Source: Verrucomicrobiota bacterium
Lineage (GTDB): Bacteria > Verrucomicrobiota > Verrucomicrobiia > Opitutales > Opitutaceae
NCBI GenBank assembly: GCA_016871755.1
Contig: VHCJ01000004.1
Coordinates: 1 to 64,000, forward strand
Length of the DNA stretch: 64,000 nt
Direction: 5' to 3'
The notes below the pieces were generated by a model. That model made no database searches and was not told the origin of the DNA. It worked only from the letters and a program-made list of their open reading frames with translations. Both the position numbers and the translations under genes were made by a program. Below are positions 47,271 to 56,082 of the stretch, piece after piece (the first letter of the stretch is position 1; each line of letters starts with the position of its first letter).

Positions 47271-48299
47271 ATGGATCACCCCGGCCTCAGGATCGGATTT
47301 GTGGGAGCGGGAGCTAATACCCGCAGCCGGCACCTCCCGGGCTTCCGTTCGCTCCCGGACGTCTCCTTCACGGTCGTCGCGAACCGCAGCCGGGAGTCCT
47401 CGGAACGCGTGGCGCGGGAATTCGGGATCGGGCGGGTGGCGGCGGATTGGCGGGAGGTGGTGGCGGCGCCGGACGTCGATGCGGTGTGCATCGGGACGTG
47501 GCCGTACCTGCACGCCGAGATCACGCAGGCGGCGCTTCGGGCGGGAAAGCACGTGCTCACGGAGGCCCGGATGGCGTCCGATGTCGCGCAGGCCGAGGCG
47601 ATGCTGGCGGAATCGAGGCGGCATCCGCACCTTGTGGCGCAGATCGTGCCGGCACCGCTGACGCTGACGATGGACGCGCTCGTACGCGGGTTGCTGCAGG
47701 ACGGTACACTCGGCGAGGTGCGTGAGGTCACGGTGACGCACGCGACGGGACAGTGCAGCTCGGCGGATGCGCCCCGTTCCTGGCGGCAGGATCGCGGTTG
47801 GAGCGGCTGCAACACCCTCAGTCTGGGCATTTACTACGAGACGCTGCTCCGCTGGTTGAATCAGGACGCGGCGGTCTTGGCTGCGGATGCGGCGGTCTAC
47901 ACTCCGTTCCGGCGCGATCCCGAATCGGGTCAGCCCCGACCGGTGGAGGCGCCGGACACCCTGACCGTGCTGGGTCGCTATCCGGCTGGAGCTCGGTTGG
48001 TCATGCACCTGAGTGCGATCGAAGCGGGCTCCGGACGGAACGAGATCCACCTCAACGGCAGTCGCGCCAGCCTGCGGGTGGACCTTGGCGCGGGGGCGTT
48101 GATCCTGACCCCGCACGGGGAGACCCCACGGTCCCTGGCCGTGCCCGCGCTGCCGGATGCAGGGTGGCGGGTGGAGGCGGATTTCGTTGCGAGCATCCGG
48201 GAGCATCGGCCGGTGCGCCTGACGGATTTCGAGACGGGAGTGCGCTACATGCGCTTCACCGAGGCCACGTGGCGGGCGTGGCGTGCGGTGGCGCCCTGA
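47271..48299 (+). CDS. Gfo/Idh/MocA-family oxidoreductase
   Basis: 342 residues from ATG 47271 with GGCGGAAG just upstream. The N-terminal Rossmann fold starts with RIGFVGAGANTRSRHLPGF, and AVCIGTWPYLHAEITQAALRAGKHVLTEARMA is the family's characteristic block. Here EARMA replaces the usual catalytic EKP, so the conserved lysine is absent (position about 105). The C-terminal alpha/beta domain follows. Family members oxidise sugars or inositols. With the lysine missing, catalysis may be altered. It follows pheA by 17 bases. Confidence 0.8.
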   Translation: MDHPGLRIGFVGAGANTRSRHLPGFRSLPDVSFTVVANRSRESSERVAREFGIGRVAADWREVVAAPDVDAVCIGTWPYLHAEITQAALRAGKHVLTEARMASDVAQAEAMLAESRRHPHLVAQIVPAPLTLTMDALVRGLLQDGTLGEVREVTVTHATGQCSSADAPRSWRQDRGWSGCNTLSLGIYYETLLRWLNQDAAVLAADAAVYTPFRRDPESGQPRPVEAPDTLTVLGRYPAGARLVMHLSAIEAGSGRNEIHLNGSRASLRVDLGAGALILTPHGETPRSLAVPALPDAGWRVEADFVASIREHRPVRLTDFETGVRYMRFTEATWRAWRAVAP

Positions 48300-48404
48300 G
48301 GGTCCGCCGTGCCCCCGTCCCTCGGGGCGGGAGTACTGACATGGGGGCACTGGCACGGTCCGGCCCGAACCGCGAGGCGAGCGGGCGGTTGCCGCCTTTG
48401 GGGC

Positions 48405-48433
48405 AAAAAAACGCAGCCCGATCGGGCTGCGTT
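48405..48433 (-). terminator. Intrinsic terminator of the rplU-rpmA transcript
   Basis: On the minus strand a perfect palindrome, arms AACGCAGCCCGA and TCGGGCTGCGTT (48433-48410), is followed by a run of T residues (48409-48405). It sits 25 bases beyond the rpmA stop and is a strong rho-independent terminator. Confidence 0.92.
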
Positions 48434-48457
48434 GAGACAGGGGGGCTGGGAGCCTGC

Positions 48458-48697
48458 TTAGACCACGGAGACGAGGCGATGGGCCTTGTCGTAGGCGACC
48501 ACGCCGTCCTTGAGCGCGAAGAGCGTCCAATCGCGACCGATGCCGACATTCTTGCCGGCGTGCAGGCGGGAGCCGCACTGGCGGACGAGGATGTTGCCGG
48601 CGAGGACGGACTGACCGCCGAAGCGCTTGACGCCGCGACGCTTGGAATGGCTTTCGCGGCCGTTGCTGGATGTTCCCTGACCTTTCTTGTGAGCCAT
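48458..48697 (-). CDS. rpmA: 50S ribosomal protein L27
   Basis: 79 residues. The N terminus [16 protein letters not shown] and the [24 protein letters not shown] block are diagnostic of L27, located at the peptidyl-transferase centre. The protein begins directly with MAHKK, so it lacks the cleavable N-terminal extension found in Firmicutes. It follows rplU by 20 bases and ends at a strong terminator. Confidence 0.97.
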   Translation of the reverse strand: MAHKKGQGTSSNGRESHSKRRGVKRFGGQSVLAGNILVRQCGSRLHAGKNVGIGRDWTLFALKDGVVAYDKAHRLVSVV

Positions 48698-48717
48698 GAC
48701 GAGGTTCTCCTGATCGG

Positions 48718-49032
48718 TTAAGCGTTGATGGTTTCGATCTTGATGACCGAGAGCTCCTGGCGGTGGCCCTGCTTGCGCTCGTAGCCCTTCCGCTTCTTCT
48801 TCTTGAAGACGACGACCTTCTTGCCGCGCTTGTTCTCAAGCACCTTGGCGGTGACCGAGGCGCCGGCGAGGCGGGGCGTGCCGACCTTAAAGGCAGCGCC
48901 TTCCCCGGCGGCCAGAACGTCGGTGATGGTAACCGTCGCGCCCTTCTCCGTGTTCGGGAAGCGGTTTACGGTCAGGACATCGCCCTCCGTGACGACGAAC
49001 TGCTGCCCTTGGGTCTTGATCGTGGCTTTCAT
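48718..49032 (-). CDS. rplU: 50S ribosomal protein L21
   Basis: 104 residues. [24 protein letters not shown] at the start and the [31 protein letters not shown]-terminal block are typical of L21. It forms the standard rplU-rpmA pair. A coiled-coil membrane protein lies 62 bases upstream on the same strand, so the promoter may be in that short gap or further upstream. Confidence 0.97.
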   Translation of the reverse strand: MKATIKTQGQQFVVTEGDVLTVNRFPNTEKGATVTITDVLAAGEGAAFKVGTPRLAGASVTAKVLENKRGKKVVVFKKKKRKGYERKQGHRQELSVIKIETINA

Positions 49033-49094
49033 AAAAGGAAACCGCGGAATAAGGGGTTTTTGAAGCGGCCTAGCAAGGAGATATTTCGGGAACG

Positions 49095-49784
49095 CTAGGG
49101 GGTGGGGGCGAGCCGGCTTTGGTTTCGCTCCTTGGTTCGGGCATTCTCCGCCTCGATGGCCGCATTTTGCATCTCGATTGCCTGATAGTAGTGTTGGCGG
49201 CGCTTGTAATCAGGGGGCAGGACGCCCCGGGTGAGCAGCGCGCGTTCGGCCTCCAACTCGAGTTCACGCTGGGCGCGGAGTCGGGCGAGGCGGGCGGCTT
49301 CCTGTTCGGCGCGTTCGCGGCTGAGGCGCTCGGTTTCGGCGAGGCGGCGCAGGGCGTCTTCGCGGGCGCGTGCCGCCTCGGCCGCCTCGCGTTCGCGGAG
49401 TTCGGCGAGTCGCCGGGCTTCGCCGGAGGCGAGGTCCCGCTCGCGGGCGAGTCGGGCCTGCGTCTCCGCGGCCTCGCGGGCGGCGTGCTCAGCGGCGAGG
49501 CGCGCGGCCTCGGCGGCGGCCTGTTCGGCCCGCAGGCGGGCGAGTTCGGCCTCGGCGCGTTCGGCATCCTGCTGGGCCTTGAGGGCACTGAGGCGATGCG
49601 CCTCGGCCTGTGTCCGCGCGAGGCGAGCGGCTTCGTTCTCCCGTTCCAACGCCGCAGCCTGCTCCGTCGCGGCGAGACGGGCAGCGCGCTCACGCTCCGT
49701 CACCCAGCGATACGCGCGCAAGCCGAGGAAGACCAGCAGAGCAACCCCGAGAACGAGAAGAACGTGAGAGGTGCGTGTTTTCAT
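49095..49784 (-). CDS. Membrane-anchored coiled-coil protein (TolA-like composition)
   Basis: 229 residues from ATG 49784. One transmembrane helix (about 9-25, [17 protein letters not shown]) is followed by a roughly 150-residue Ala/Glu/Arg-rich segment with regular heptads (for example [21 protein letters not shown]), a long coiled coil. The tail has [30 protein letters not shown]. Composition resembles the middle domain of TolA, but no TolA C-terminal domain is seen, so orthology is not supported. It sits immediately upstream of rplU. Confidence 0.65.
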   Translation of the reverse strand: MKTRTSHVLLVLGVALLVFLGLRAYRWVTERERAARLAATEQAAALERENEAARLARTQAEAHRLSALKAQQDAERAEAELARLRAEQAAAEAARLAAEHAAREAAETQARLARERDLASGEARRLAELREREAAEAARAREDALRRLAETERLSRERAEQEAARLARLRAQRELELEAERALLTRGVLPPDYKRRQHYYQAIEMQNAAIEAENARTKERNQSRLAPTP

Positions 49785-49959
49785 GGTTTGTAGGGGAACA
49801 CCGGCGGGACTCCGCGCGCGCCCGGGCGGGAGCCTCGCTGACGAGGGCGACGTTCGCGCGGGAGACCGCCGCATCCGACCGGCCGGTGCGCAAAAGGTGC
49901 CGTTGCATTCTTCCCAGCGCAAGTCGTGTCGTCTTGCGCGCAAAGGGCACCGCTCCGTT

Positions 49960-51363
49960 TTACCGCCGCTGGGGCCGGTAGAAGACGTAGTTTACGAGGA
50001 AGCTCAGTCCGAAGATGCCACTCAGGGTGCGGATGTTGCGCATGGCGCCGACGACGCTCGTCAAAGAACTTGCCGACGGCTCGTGGACGCGGAGGAGCCA
50101 GAAGGCACCCGTACAGGCTAGGACGGGCTGCACGATGAAGCACAGATGGTAGACGAGGAGCGGATCCGTGCTCCACCGCGCCAGGGCCCAGTCGAGGGAC
50201 GTGCCGCCGAGGACTGGAGCAGCGGCCGCGACCACCGACGTCACGGAAAGGTAGACGCCGATGGCGAGATTCTTGGCGGCGACCGGGATCAGCTTCAGCA
50301 GGAGCGTGAACTGCCCGAGGATGAAGCCCGCGCTGGTCATCCCGCTCCAAATCCACTGCCCGTAGAGAACGAGGCTGTTCTCCGGGGTGAGGAAGCACCA
50401 CGTCACGTTGCCCGACTGCCAGAGGAGAAGCGACACGGCCATGACCGCCTTGTTGCCGTAGCGGTCGAGCAGCTTCCCCCACGCCGGCAGGGAAGCCGCC
50501 CCGCCGAGGGCGGCGAGCGTCGAGAAGGTGCCGACCTGAAATGCGCTGAGTTCCAATTCCTCGAACATGAAGACGTGGTAGAAGGGACCGTAGCAGTTGG
50601 CCGCAAAGGACCACACGGCACCGAATCCCACGAATGCCAAGAGCGACTTCGAACGGCGGATCAGGGCAATCTGGTCACCAAGCGGCAGAGCAGCCTTGCG
50701 GCCGTGTCCGTGCGAGGCGCCCGCGGGGGTCTGCCAGATCCAGACCACGGAGAGCATCCGCAGGAGCACGGCTCCGAGGATGATCGCCTGAAAGACCCGG
50801 ATGGAGTAGTTCCAGTGTTCGAGCGCCCAGCCGGTGACGACGAGGAACGTCATGGTGGCCAGCGACAGCAACTGGTTGCGCCGAGAGAAGTAACGGCCGC
50901 GGAGACGGGAGGGAACCCACTCCTGAATCCACGCGTTCCAGCCCACACCGGCGAGGGACGCCGCGAAGCTGGACACGAAGAACCACACCGCGAGCCATCG
51001 GCCGACGGCGAGTGGATCGTGACGAGGCATTACTTCCAAGATGACGATCAAGGCGGCCCACGAGAGCAGATGAGCCGTCACGGGGACGTAGACGTGTGCC
51101 TTGGCGGAGAGGCGGCGCGACACCCATGGGGCCACGAAGACTTGCAGGAAGTTGCAGAGGAAGGGCAGTGCGGCGATGAACCCGATTGTCGCCTTCGGCA
51201 AGTGCAGCGACTTGGTGAACAGCGCGGATAGAAAAACGTTGACCGGCAACGAGATGGCAACGAGCGGGGTCCCGGCCATGCCCTCGGCGGTACACAGGTT
51301 GAGGGAGCGGCGGAAAGCGGCTCGGAGTTGCTGGCGGTGGTGGCGCGGCTGGGTGACCTTCAC
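49960..51363 (-). CDS. Major facilitator superfamily transporter
   Basis: 467 residues from GTG 51363. About twelve hydrophobic segments are present. A signature-like loop (AWIQEWVPSRLRGRYFSRRNQLL) follows the fourth region, and CYGPFYHVFMFEELELSAFQ lies in the middle. No substrate-specific motif is recognised. It is the last gene of a leftward cluster that includes uppP, the nuclease-ligase fusion, a DUF3108 gene and a family 9 glycosyltransferase. A 175-base intergenic space separates it from the coiled-coil gene. Confidence 0.72.
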   Translation of the reverse strand: MKVTQPRHHRQQLRAAFRRSLNLCTAEGMAGTPLVAISLPVNVFLSALFTKSLHLPKATIGFIAALPFLCNFLQVFVAPWVSRRLSAKAHVYVPVTAHLLSWAALIVILEVMPRHDPLAVGRWLAVWFFVSSFAASLAGVGWNAWIQEWVPSRLRGRYFSRRNQLLSLATMTFLVVTGWALEHWNYSIRVFQAIILGAVLLRMLSVVWIWQTPAGASHGHGRKAALPLGDQIALIRRSKSLLAFVGFGAVWSFAANCYGPFYHVFMFEELELSAFQVGTFSTLAALGGAASLPAWGKLLDRYGNKAVMAVSLLLWQSGNVTWCFLTPENSLVLYGQWIWSGMTSAGFILGQFTLLLKLIPVAAKNLAIGVYLSVTSVVAAAAPVLGGTSLDWALARWSTDPLLVYHLCFIVQPVLACTGAFWLLRVHEPSASSLTSVVGAMRNIRTLSGIFGLSFLVNYVFYRPQRR

Positions 51364-51498
51364 GTCGGCGGGTGAAGGAGGGTGTCCGTTCCGGTCGGAG
51401 TAGAGAAGCAAAACGCGTCGGCCGCGAAATTACGGTTGCTTTTCGTCTGCGCGGCCCGGGGCGAACAGCGCGAACGCGACGTCTGCGATGTGCCCGAA

Positions 51499-52425
51499 CT
51501 ATTCCGCCGACTCCGCCCGCCCGGCGCGCAGGGCGCGCGCCAACGCGGCCGGATCGCACGTGGTGCGCTGCGGGTCGAATCGGAGAATCCTTACCGTCCG
51601 CCCGAGGGGAGCCCATTGCCGCGGGTCGGTCGGGCCGAAGAGCGCGTGCACCGGTGTGCCGACGGCCGCCGCGAGGTGGGTGACGCCCGTGTCGTGGCCG
51701 GCGTAGGCCGACGCGCGGGCCAGCGCGGCGGCGAGAAGGGGCAGGTCCCACTGCTCGGCGATTTGGATCCGGGAGGAGGCAAGGGTCCGAAAACGCGCCG
51801 CGAGCGGGGTGTCCGCCTCGCCGAGTACGACGAGGAGGGGAACGGGATCAAGGCGGTCGATCAACTCGAGCCAGAGTTCCGGCGGCGCGTTCTTGGTCGG
51901 CGAGCCGCTGCCGGGATGAAGCGCGATGAACGGAGACGGGAGCGTGATCTGGTTCCGTGCGCGTTCGGTCGCTTCGGGGCCGGGATCGAGGGGCGTGAAG
52001 TCCGCAGGATCCTGACGATCCGCGGGCGCAATCGCGGCGACCGCATCCACCCACTGCCTCCACACGGGTCCGGCCCCCGGTGCTGGATCGATCCGCAGGG
52101 CCCGCTGTCCCGCACGTCGCGGGAAGTGCCGCATCACGGCCCCGTCCGCATCCGGCCAGCCGACGATGACAAGGTCGAAGTCCGTCACTATCGCCGCGAG
52201 CGGCTCCGGCAGCGGAGGGTCGCCGTAGAGCGCGGCCCACCGCGCCTCGTGCTGGGAATGGACCGAGTCGATGATCCCCGCGTCGACCGCGAGTTGCGCG
52301 GCGGCCGCGTTGCCGACGAGCTCGATCCGGGCGGTCGGGAACGCGGCGCGGAGCGTGCGCAGCAGAGGCAGCGTGAGCAGGAAATCACCCAGTGCGCCGC
52401 CGCGGAGGACGAGGACTGACCTCAT
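51499..52425 (-). CDS. Family 9 glycosyltransferase (heptosyltransferase-like)
   Basis: 308 residues from ATG 52425. The start VLVLRGGALGDFLLTLPLLRTL and the C-terminal GHDTGVTHLAAAVGTPVHALFGPTDP are the two signature blocks of GT9 enzymes (ADP-heptose:LPS heptosyltransferases). It would add a heptose or related sugar to the LPS inner core from the cytoplasmic face. Donor identity is not proven. Its ATG overlaps the DUF3108 stop by four bases, so the two are translated together. Confidence 0.85.
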   Translation of the reverse strand: MRSVLVLRGGALGDFLLTLPLLRTLRAAFPTARIELVGNAAAAQLAVDAGIIDSVHSQHEARWAALYGDPPLPEPLAAIVTDFDLVIVGWPDADGAVMRHFPRRAGQRALRIDPAPGAGPVWRQWVDAVAAIAPADRQDPADFTPLDPGPEATERARNQITLPSPFIALHPGSGSPTKNAPPELWLELIDRLDPVPLLVVLGEADTPLAARFRTLASSRIQIAEQWDLPLLAAALARASAYAGHDTGVTHLAAAVGTPVHALFGPTDPRQWAPLGRTVRILRFDPQRTTCDPAALARALRAGRAESAE

Positions 52426-53249
52426 TGACCCGGCCCCGGCGGCGAGGCGCTCGCCGGTCCGGAGGCGGCCGCGGTGGGCGGACGATGCTCGACGAGGGTG
52501 AGGAGCGCGGTGCCGAAGTTCAGCTTGAGCTGCATCTGCACGGGCAGGCGCGGTTCGCGCTCGGAGACCCAGACTTTGATCTCGCCTCCTTTGCGGAAGA
52601 CGCCGCGCGGCTCCTCGCTCTCCATGGACGGCACAAGACGCAGGGTCGGCACCGGACCTTTGGGTGTGCGCACCGTCTCCCGGCCGTCCGCCCGCAGGAC
52701 GATCGGATAGAGGTCGCGCCCGAAGTAGACCAACGCCTCCTGCCGGTCCCCGACGCCCGCCTGCCACTCGCGGGTCTGGATCAGCGCGGAGATCAGGTCG
52801 GTGGGGTCGCCCTTGGGCAGCGCGAACTCTCGGTTACGGTGCGGTCGCGCCTCATCGGTGTGGGTGGCCACGCCGCGTGCGTAGTCGAAGACGGTCACGC
52901 TGCCCTGCTTCTTGGAACCCGCCTGGCCACTTTCCGAAGCCCGGATGATTCGCCCGGTTGCCTCGTCGATCAGGAGTTCGCCCCAGTTGTCGAAGGTGTA
53001 GAGTCCGCGCACCAGTCCGCGGGATGAGATCTGAGTCGTGACGCGGACGATTCCCCGACGGTCGAGCGTGTCGCGATGGGCCTCGATGATGACCTCCCCG
53101 GCGTTTCCGAACACGCCCCAGCCGGTGCGGTAGCGGAAGCGCTCGCCGTCGCGCAGGGCGGTGAAGGGGGCGGCGTTTCCGGCAAGCGTGGCCATGAGGG
53201 CGAGGGAAACGGCCAGCAGCAGGCGGAGGGTGCGAGCGGAGCGTTCCAT
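52422..53249 (-). CDS. Secreted DUF3108-domain protein
   Basis: 275 residues with a signal peptide (LLLAVSLALMATLAGNAA). The pattern DGERFRYRTGWGVFGNAGEVIIEAHR at the start, TDLISALIQTREW in the middle and EIKVWVSEREPRLPVQMQLKLNFGTALLTL at the end fits DUF3108, a periplasmic beta-rich domain of unknown function. The gene starts one base after the upstream ligase stop and overlaps the glycosyltransferase by four bases. The clustering suggests a link to envelope assembly, but that is only positional. Confidence 0.8.
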   Translation of the reverse strand: MERSARTLRLLLAVSLALMATLAGNAAPFTALRDGERFRYRTGWGVFGNAGEVIIEAHRDTLDRRGIVRVTTQISSRGLVRGLYTFDNWGELLIDEATGRIIRASESGQAGSKKQGSVTVFDYARGVATHTDEARPHRNREFALPKGDPTDLISALIQTREWQAGVGDRQEALVYFGRDLYPIVLRADGRETVRTPKGPVPTLRLVPSMESEEPRGVFRKGGEIKVWVSEREPRLPVQMQLKLNFGTALLTLVEHRPPTAAASGPASASPPGPGQ

Positions 53250-56036
53250 TCAGTCGGAAGTCTGGCTCGATCCGCCTCCGGCGTCCAGCCCGGGAAGGAG
53301 ATCCGCCGGGCGGTTCCAGTCGACCGCCGCCGCCGCGAGCGTCCGGCAGGTCGACAGGCGGTCGATGTCCGCCACCGTCTTGTCGTCCCGGATGCGCACG
53401 ATCCGCGGAAAGCGCAGGGCGAAGCCGCTGTCGTGCCGCGGGCTCGGCTGGATCGCGTCAAAGGCCACCTCGAGGACGAGATCCGGGACCACGGTGCGCC
53501 GGCGGCCCTGCACCTCCAGGGTCCGGTCCAGAAAGTGGTCCGTCAGGCGGGCAATCTCAGCGTCGGTAAGGCCGGAGTAAGCCTTACCGACCGTGAGGAG
53601 GCGATCGCTGTCGTCGTCCCGGACCGCGAACGTGTAGTCGCTGAGGACGGCCTTCCGTTTGCCGTGGCCGGTCTCGACCGCCACGACGACGACATCGAGG
53701 GTGGCGGCGGCCTTCTTCAGCTTGAGCCACGCGAGGCCGCGGCGGCCCGGAGTGTAGGGGCTCGTGGGATTCTTGGCCATGAGTCCCTCGTTGCCGCGAC
53801 GCCGCGCGGCGGCGAAGGCGAGTTCGATCTCCTCCGCCGAGTGCGCGCGGCGGACCGGGGCGAGCTGCAGCGCCGGGATCGACCTGCGGTCCGCGCGTTC
53901 CGCGAGCAGGGCTTCGAGTCGGGCGCGCCGCTCGGCGAGGGAGAGGCGGAGCAGCGACTCGTCCCCGACGCGGAGGAGGTCGTAGCAGGAGAGGCTGACC
54001 GGGATCTCCGCGCCGAGGAACAGGTCGTCGCCCTTCCGGCCGAGGCGCCGCTGCAGTTCCGCGAAGGGCAGGGCGCGACCGTCGCGCCAGGCGAGGAGTT
54101 CGCCGTCGATGATCGCGGTGGTGCCGAGCTCGCGGGCGGCGGCGACCAATTCGGGAAATTGATCCGAGATGCGCCGCAGGTCGCGGGAAAAGAGCTCGGC
54201 CCGACCCGGCGCGGTGTGCAGCTGGCAGCGGATGCCATCGTACTTCTCCTCGATCCAGACCGGCGTGCCGAGCCGCGTGATGATCGCGCCTGCATCCGGT
54301 TCCGGGCTGGCCAGCATGAATCCGATCGGCTGATACAGCGCGGCCTCGAGGGTGCCAAGGGTGCCGGCGCGAGTCGCCGCCAGTACCTCGCCGAGGTCGC
54401 CATTGATCATGACCGCATCCCTGACAGCCTCGATCGGGACCGCGGTTGAGGCGGCGATCGCCTCCTCGACCAATCCCTCCCGGAGGCCAATCCGCAGGTC
54501 GCCGGTGAGGATCTTGATCACGTACTTGGTCTGGTCCGGCGACAGCGCGCGGAAACAACTCTCCAAGAGCGCCAGCTTGGCGGCTGGACCCGCGGAGCGG
54601 GCGAGGCGATCGAAGAGCTCACCCACGTCACGCAGGCCGAGGGGCCGCGGCTCGACTCTCCCGCCGAGGAGGGCCTCGGCCGTCTCCCCGCTGTCGCCGA
54701 ACCGCAGGTAGGCCCGGCGAAAGTCGTCCGGGGTGGCGCCGGCCACCTCCAGCACGGCGCGGCGGATCAGCGACCAGCCGACCTGCAGGGTGCGTTCGTC
54801 GGCGCGCGCCAGCGGGCGGGCCGTGAAGTAGCGGGTGGCGAGCGCGGCCTCCGGGGTCGGCAGGGAGCGGAAATACTCGGCCAGCAGCGCGACCTTGTCG
54901 GTGCGTCCGGTGAGAGTCCGGAGGGCCTCGGCGGTCGCGGCAAAACGGCCGAAGTCGGTGGTATCCTCCTCGACCCGCCCGGCGGTCGGGGCGGCGGCCG
55001 GGCGTTCGGGGGCGGACGAAGGCGGTCGGGCAGTGGGGGACGGCGCGGGCTCGTGGAGCGCCATCTCCAGCTGGTTGTCTTCATTGATCGCCCACGCGTC
55101 GAAGCCCCGTTCGCGCAGGGTGCGCGCGAAGTCGGCGGCGAAGCCGTGCAGGGTGAGCACGCGGCGCGGCTGCACGCACTCAACCATGCGCAGCAGGTCC
55201 GGGAAATCGGCGTGGTCCGAGAGCGGGAACGCTGCATCGCAGCCGGAGCGGAAGCGGATCGACGGATCGAGCGCCCAGCCGGTGATCGTGGCCGTCCGGC
55301 GCCGCGGCAATCGACGGAGGAAGGCGGACTGCGGGGATTGCGGGGGGCATAGGACCACGTGCCCCGGGGCTTCCGCCTCGTCGAAGGTCCGGTACGCCGG
55401 GAACCGCACGCCGAGTTCCTCGTAGACCGCAGTCATGCGTGCCGTCTGCGGGTGCAGCATCACCGGGAGTCCGTCCTGCGTCAGGACGGAGAGCAGTTCC
55501 TGGCTCTTGCCGAGGCTGTAACCGAAGAGCACGGGCGTTTCGCCCTCCTGCAGGGCCTCGCGGCAGAAGCGCCGGATGTCGGCCAGCACGGTGGCGGTCG
55601 GGGGAAAGACGTACTGCGGGCGGCCATAGGTCGTCTCCATGATCAACAGGTCGGCCGCAGGCGTGGCACAGGGCTCCGCGGACAGTCCCGGACGCAGCTT
55701 GAAGTCGCCGGTGTAGAGGAGCCGGCCGTGCTCCGGATGGGCGATGAGGCATTGGGCCGACCCGAAGATGTGACCCGCCGGGTGCAGCGTGAGCGTGGCG
55801 CCCCGGTCGAGGGGGATGGTCTCGCCGAAGGACACCGTGCGGTAGGCGCGGGCGGCGGGCAGGCGGGCCTGCATCAGCCGGGCGGTGCCCTCGGAGCAGA
55901 GGACCTCTCCGTGCGCGGCGAGGTGGTCGAAGTGCGCGTGGGAGACGAAGGACCTCGGCGTCGGGAAGTGTGCATCCAGCCACCAGCCGATCTGCGGCAG
56001 CCAGAGTCCGTTGCGGTACTGCACATCCCAAGCCAT
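53250..56036 (-). CDS. Fusion of a metallo-beta-lactamase-fold exonuclease and an ATP-dependent DNA ligase
   Basis: 928 residues, one open frame. Residues 1-325 are an MBL/beta-CASP nuclease: HxHxDH at 33-38 (SHAHFDHL), SLGKSQELL near 174, and LSDHADFPD near 272, like the 'DNA ligase-associated exonuclease'. A Pro/Ala-rich linker (about 329-357) follows. Residues about 360-905 are an ATP-dependent DNA ligase with the nucleotidyl-transfer lysine Lys598 in EEKYDGIR, then DGELLAW, NEGLMAK and WLKLKK motifs. In some bacteria these proteins are separate genes in an operon with Lhr helicase and a phosphoesterase. Neither is in this window. The fusion would process and seal DNA ends. Confidence 0.88.
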   Translation of the reverse strand: MAWDVQYRNGLWLPQIGWWLDAHFPTPRSFVSHAHFDHLAAHGEVLCSEGTARLMQARLPAARAYRTVSFGETIPLDRGATLTLHPAGHIFGSAQCLIAHPEHGRLLYTGDFKLRPGLSAEPCATPAADLLIMETTYGRPQYVFPPTATVLADIRRFCREALQEGETPVLFGYSLGKSQELLSVLTQDGLPVMLHPQTARMTAVYEELGVRFPAYRTFDEAEAPGHVVLCPPQSPQSAFLRRLPRRRTATITGWALDPSIRFRSGCDAAFPLSDHADFPDLLRMVECVQPRRVLTLHGFAADFARTLRERGFDAWAINEDNQLEMALHEPAPSPTARPPSSAPERPAAAPTAGRVEEDTTDFGRFAATAEALRTLTGRTDKVALLAEYFRSLPTPEAALATRYFTARPLARADERTLQVGWSLIRRAVLEVAGATPDDFRRAYLRFGDSGETAEALLGGRVEPRPLGLRDVGELFDRLARSAGPAAKLALLESCFRALSPDQTKYVIKILTGDLRIGLREGLVEEAIAASTAVPIEAVRDAVMINGDLGEVLAATRAGTLGTLEAALYQPIGFMLASPEPDAGAIITRLGTPVWIEEKYDGIRCQLHTAPGRAELFSRDLRRISDQFPELVAAARELGTTAIIDGELLAWRDGRALPFAELQRRLGRKGDDLFLGAEIPVSLSCYDLLRVGDESLLRLSLAERRARLEALLAERADRRSIPALQLAPVRRAHSAEEIELAFAAARRRGNEGLMAKNPTSPYTPGRRGLAWLKLKKAAATLDVVVVAVETGHGKRKAVLSDYTFAVRDDDSDRLLTVGKAYSGLTDAEIARLTDHFLDRTLEVQGRRRTVVPDLVLEVAFDAIQPSPRHDSGFALRFPRIVRIRDDKTVADIDRLSTCRTLAAAAVDWNRPADLLPGLDAGGGSSQTSD

Positions 56037-56082
56037 GGCCGTCAGGGTTGGCGTCCGGGCTCTGCGGTGGCGCCCCGTTGGC

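Noticed and set aside
49095-49784. Annotating the coiled-coil protein as TolA
   Set aside because: The composition is TolA-like, but the TolA C-terminal domain and neighbouring tol genes are missing.
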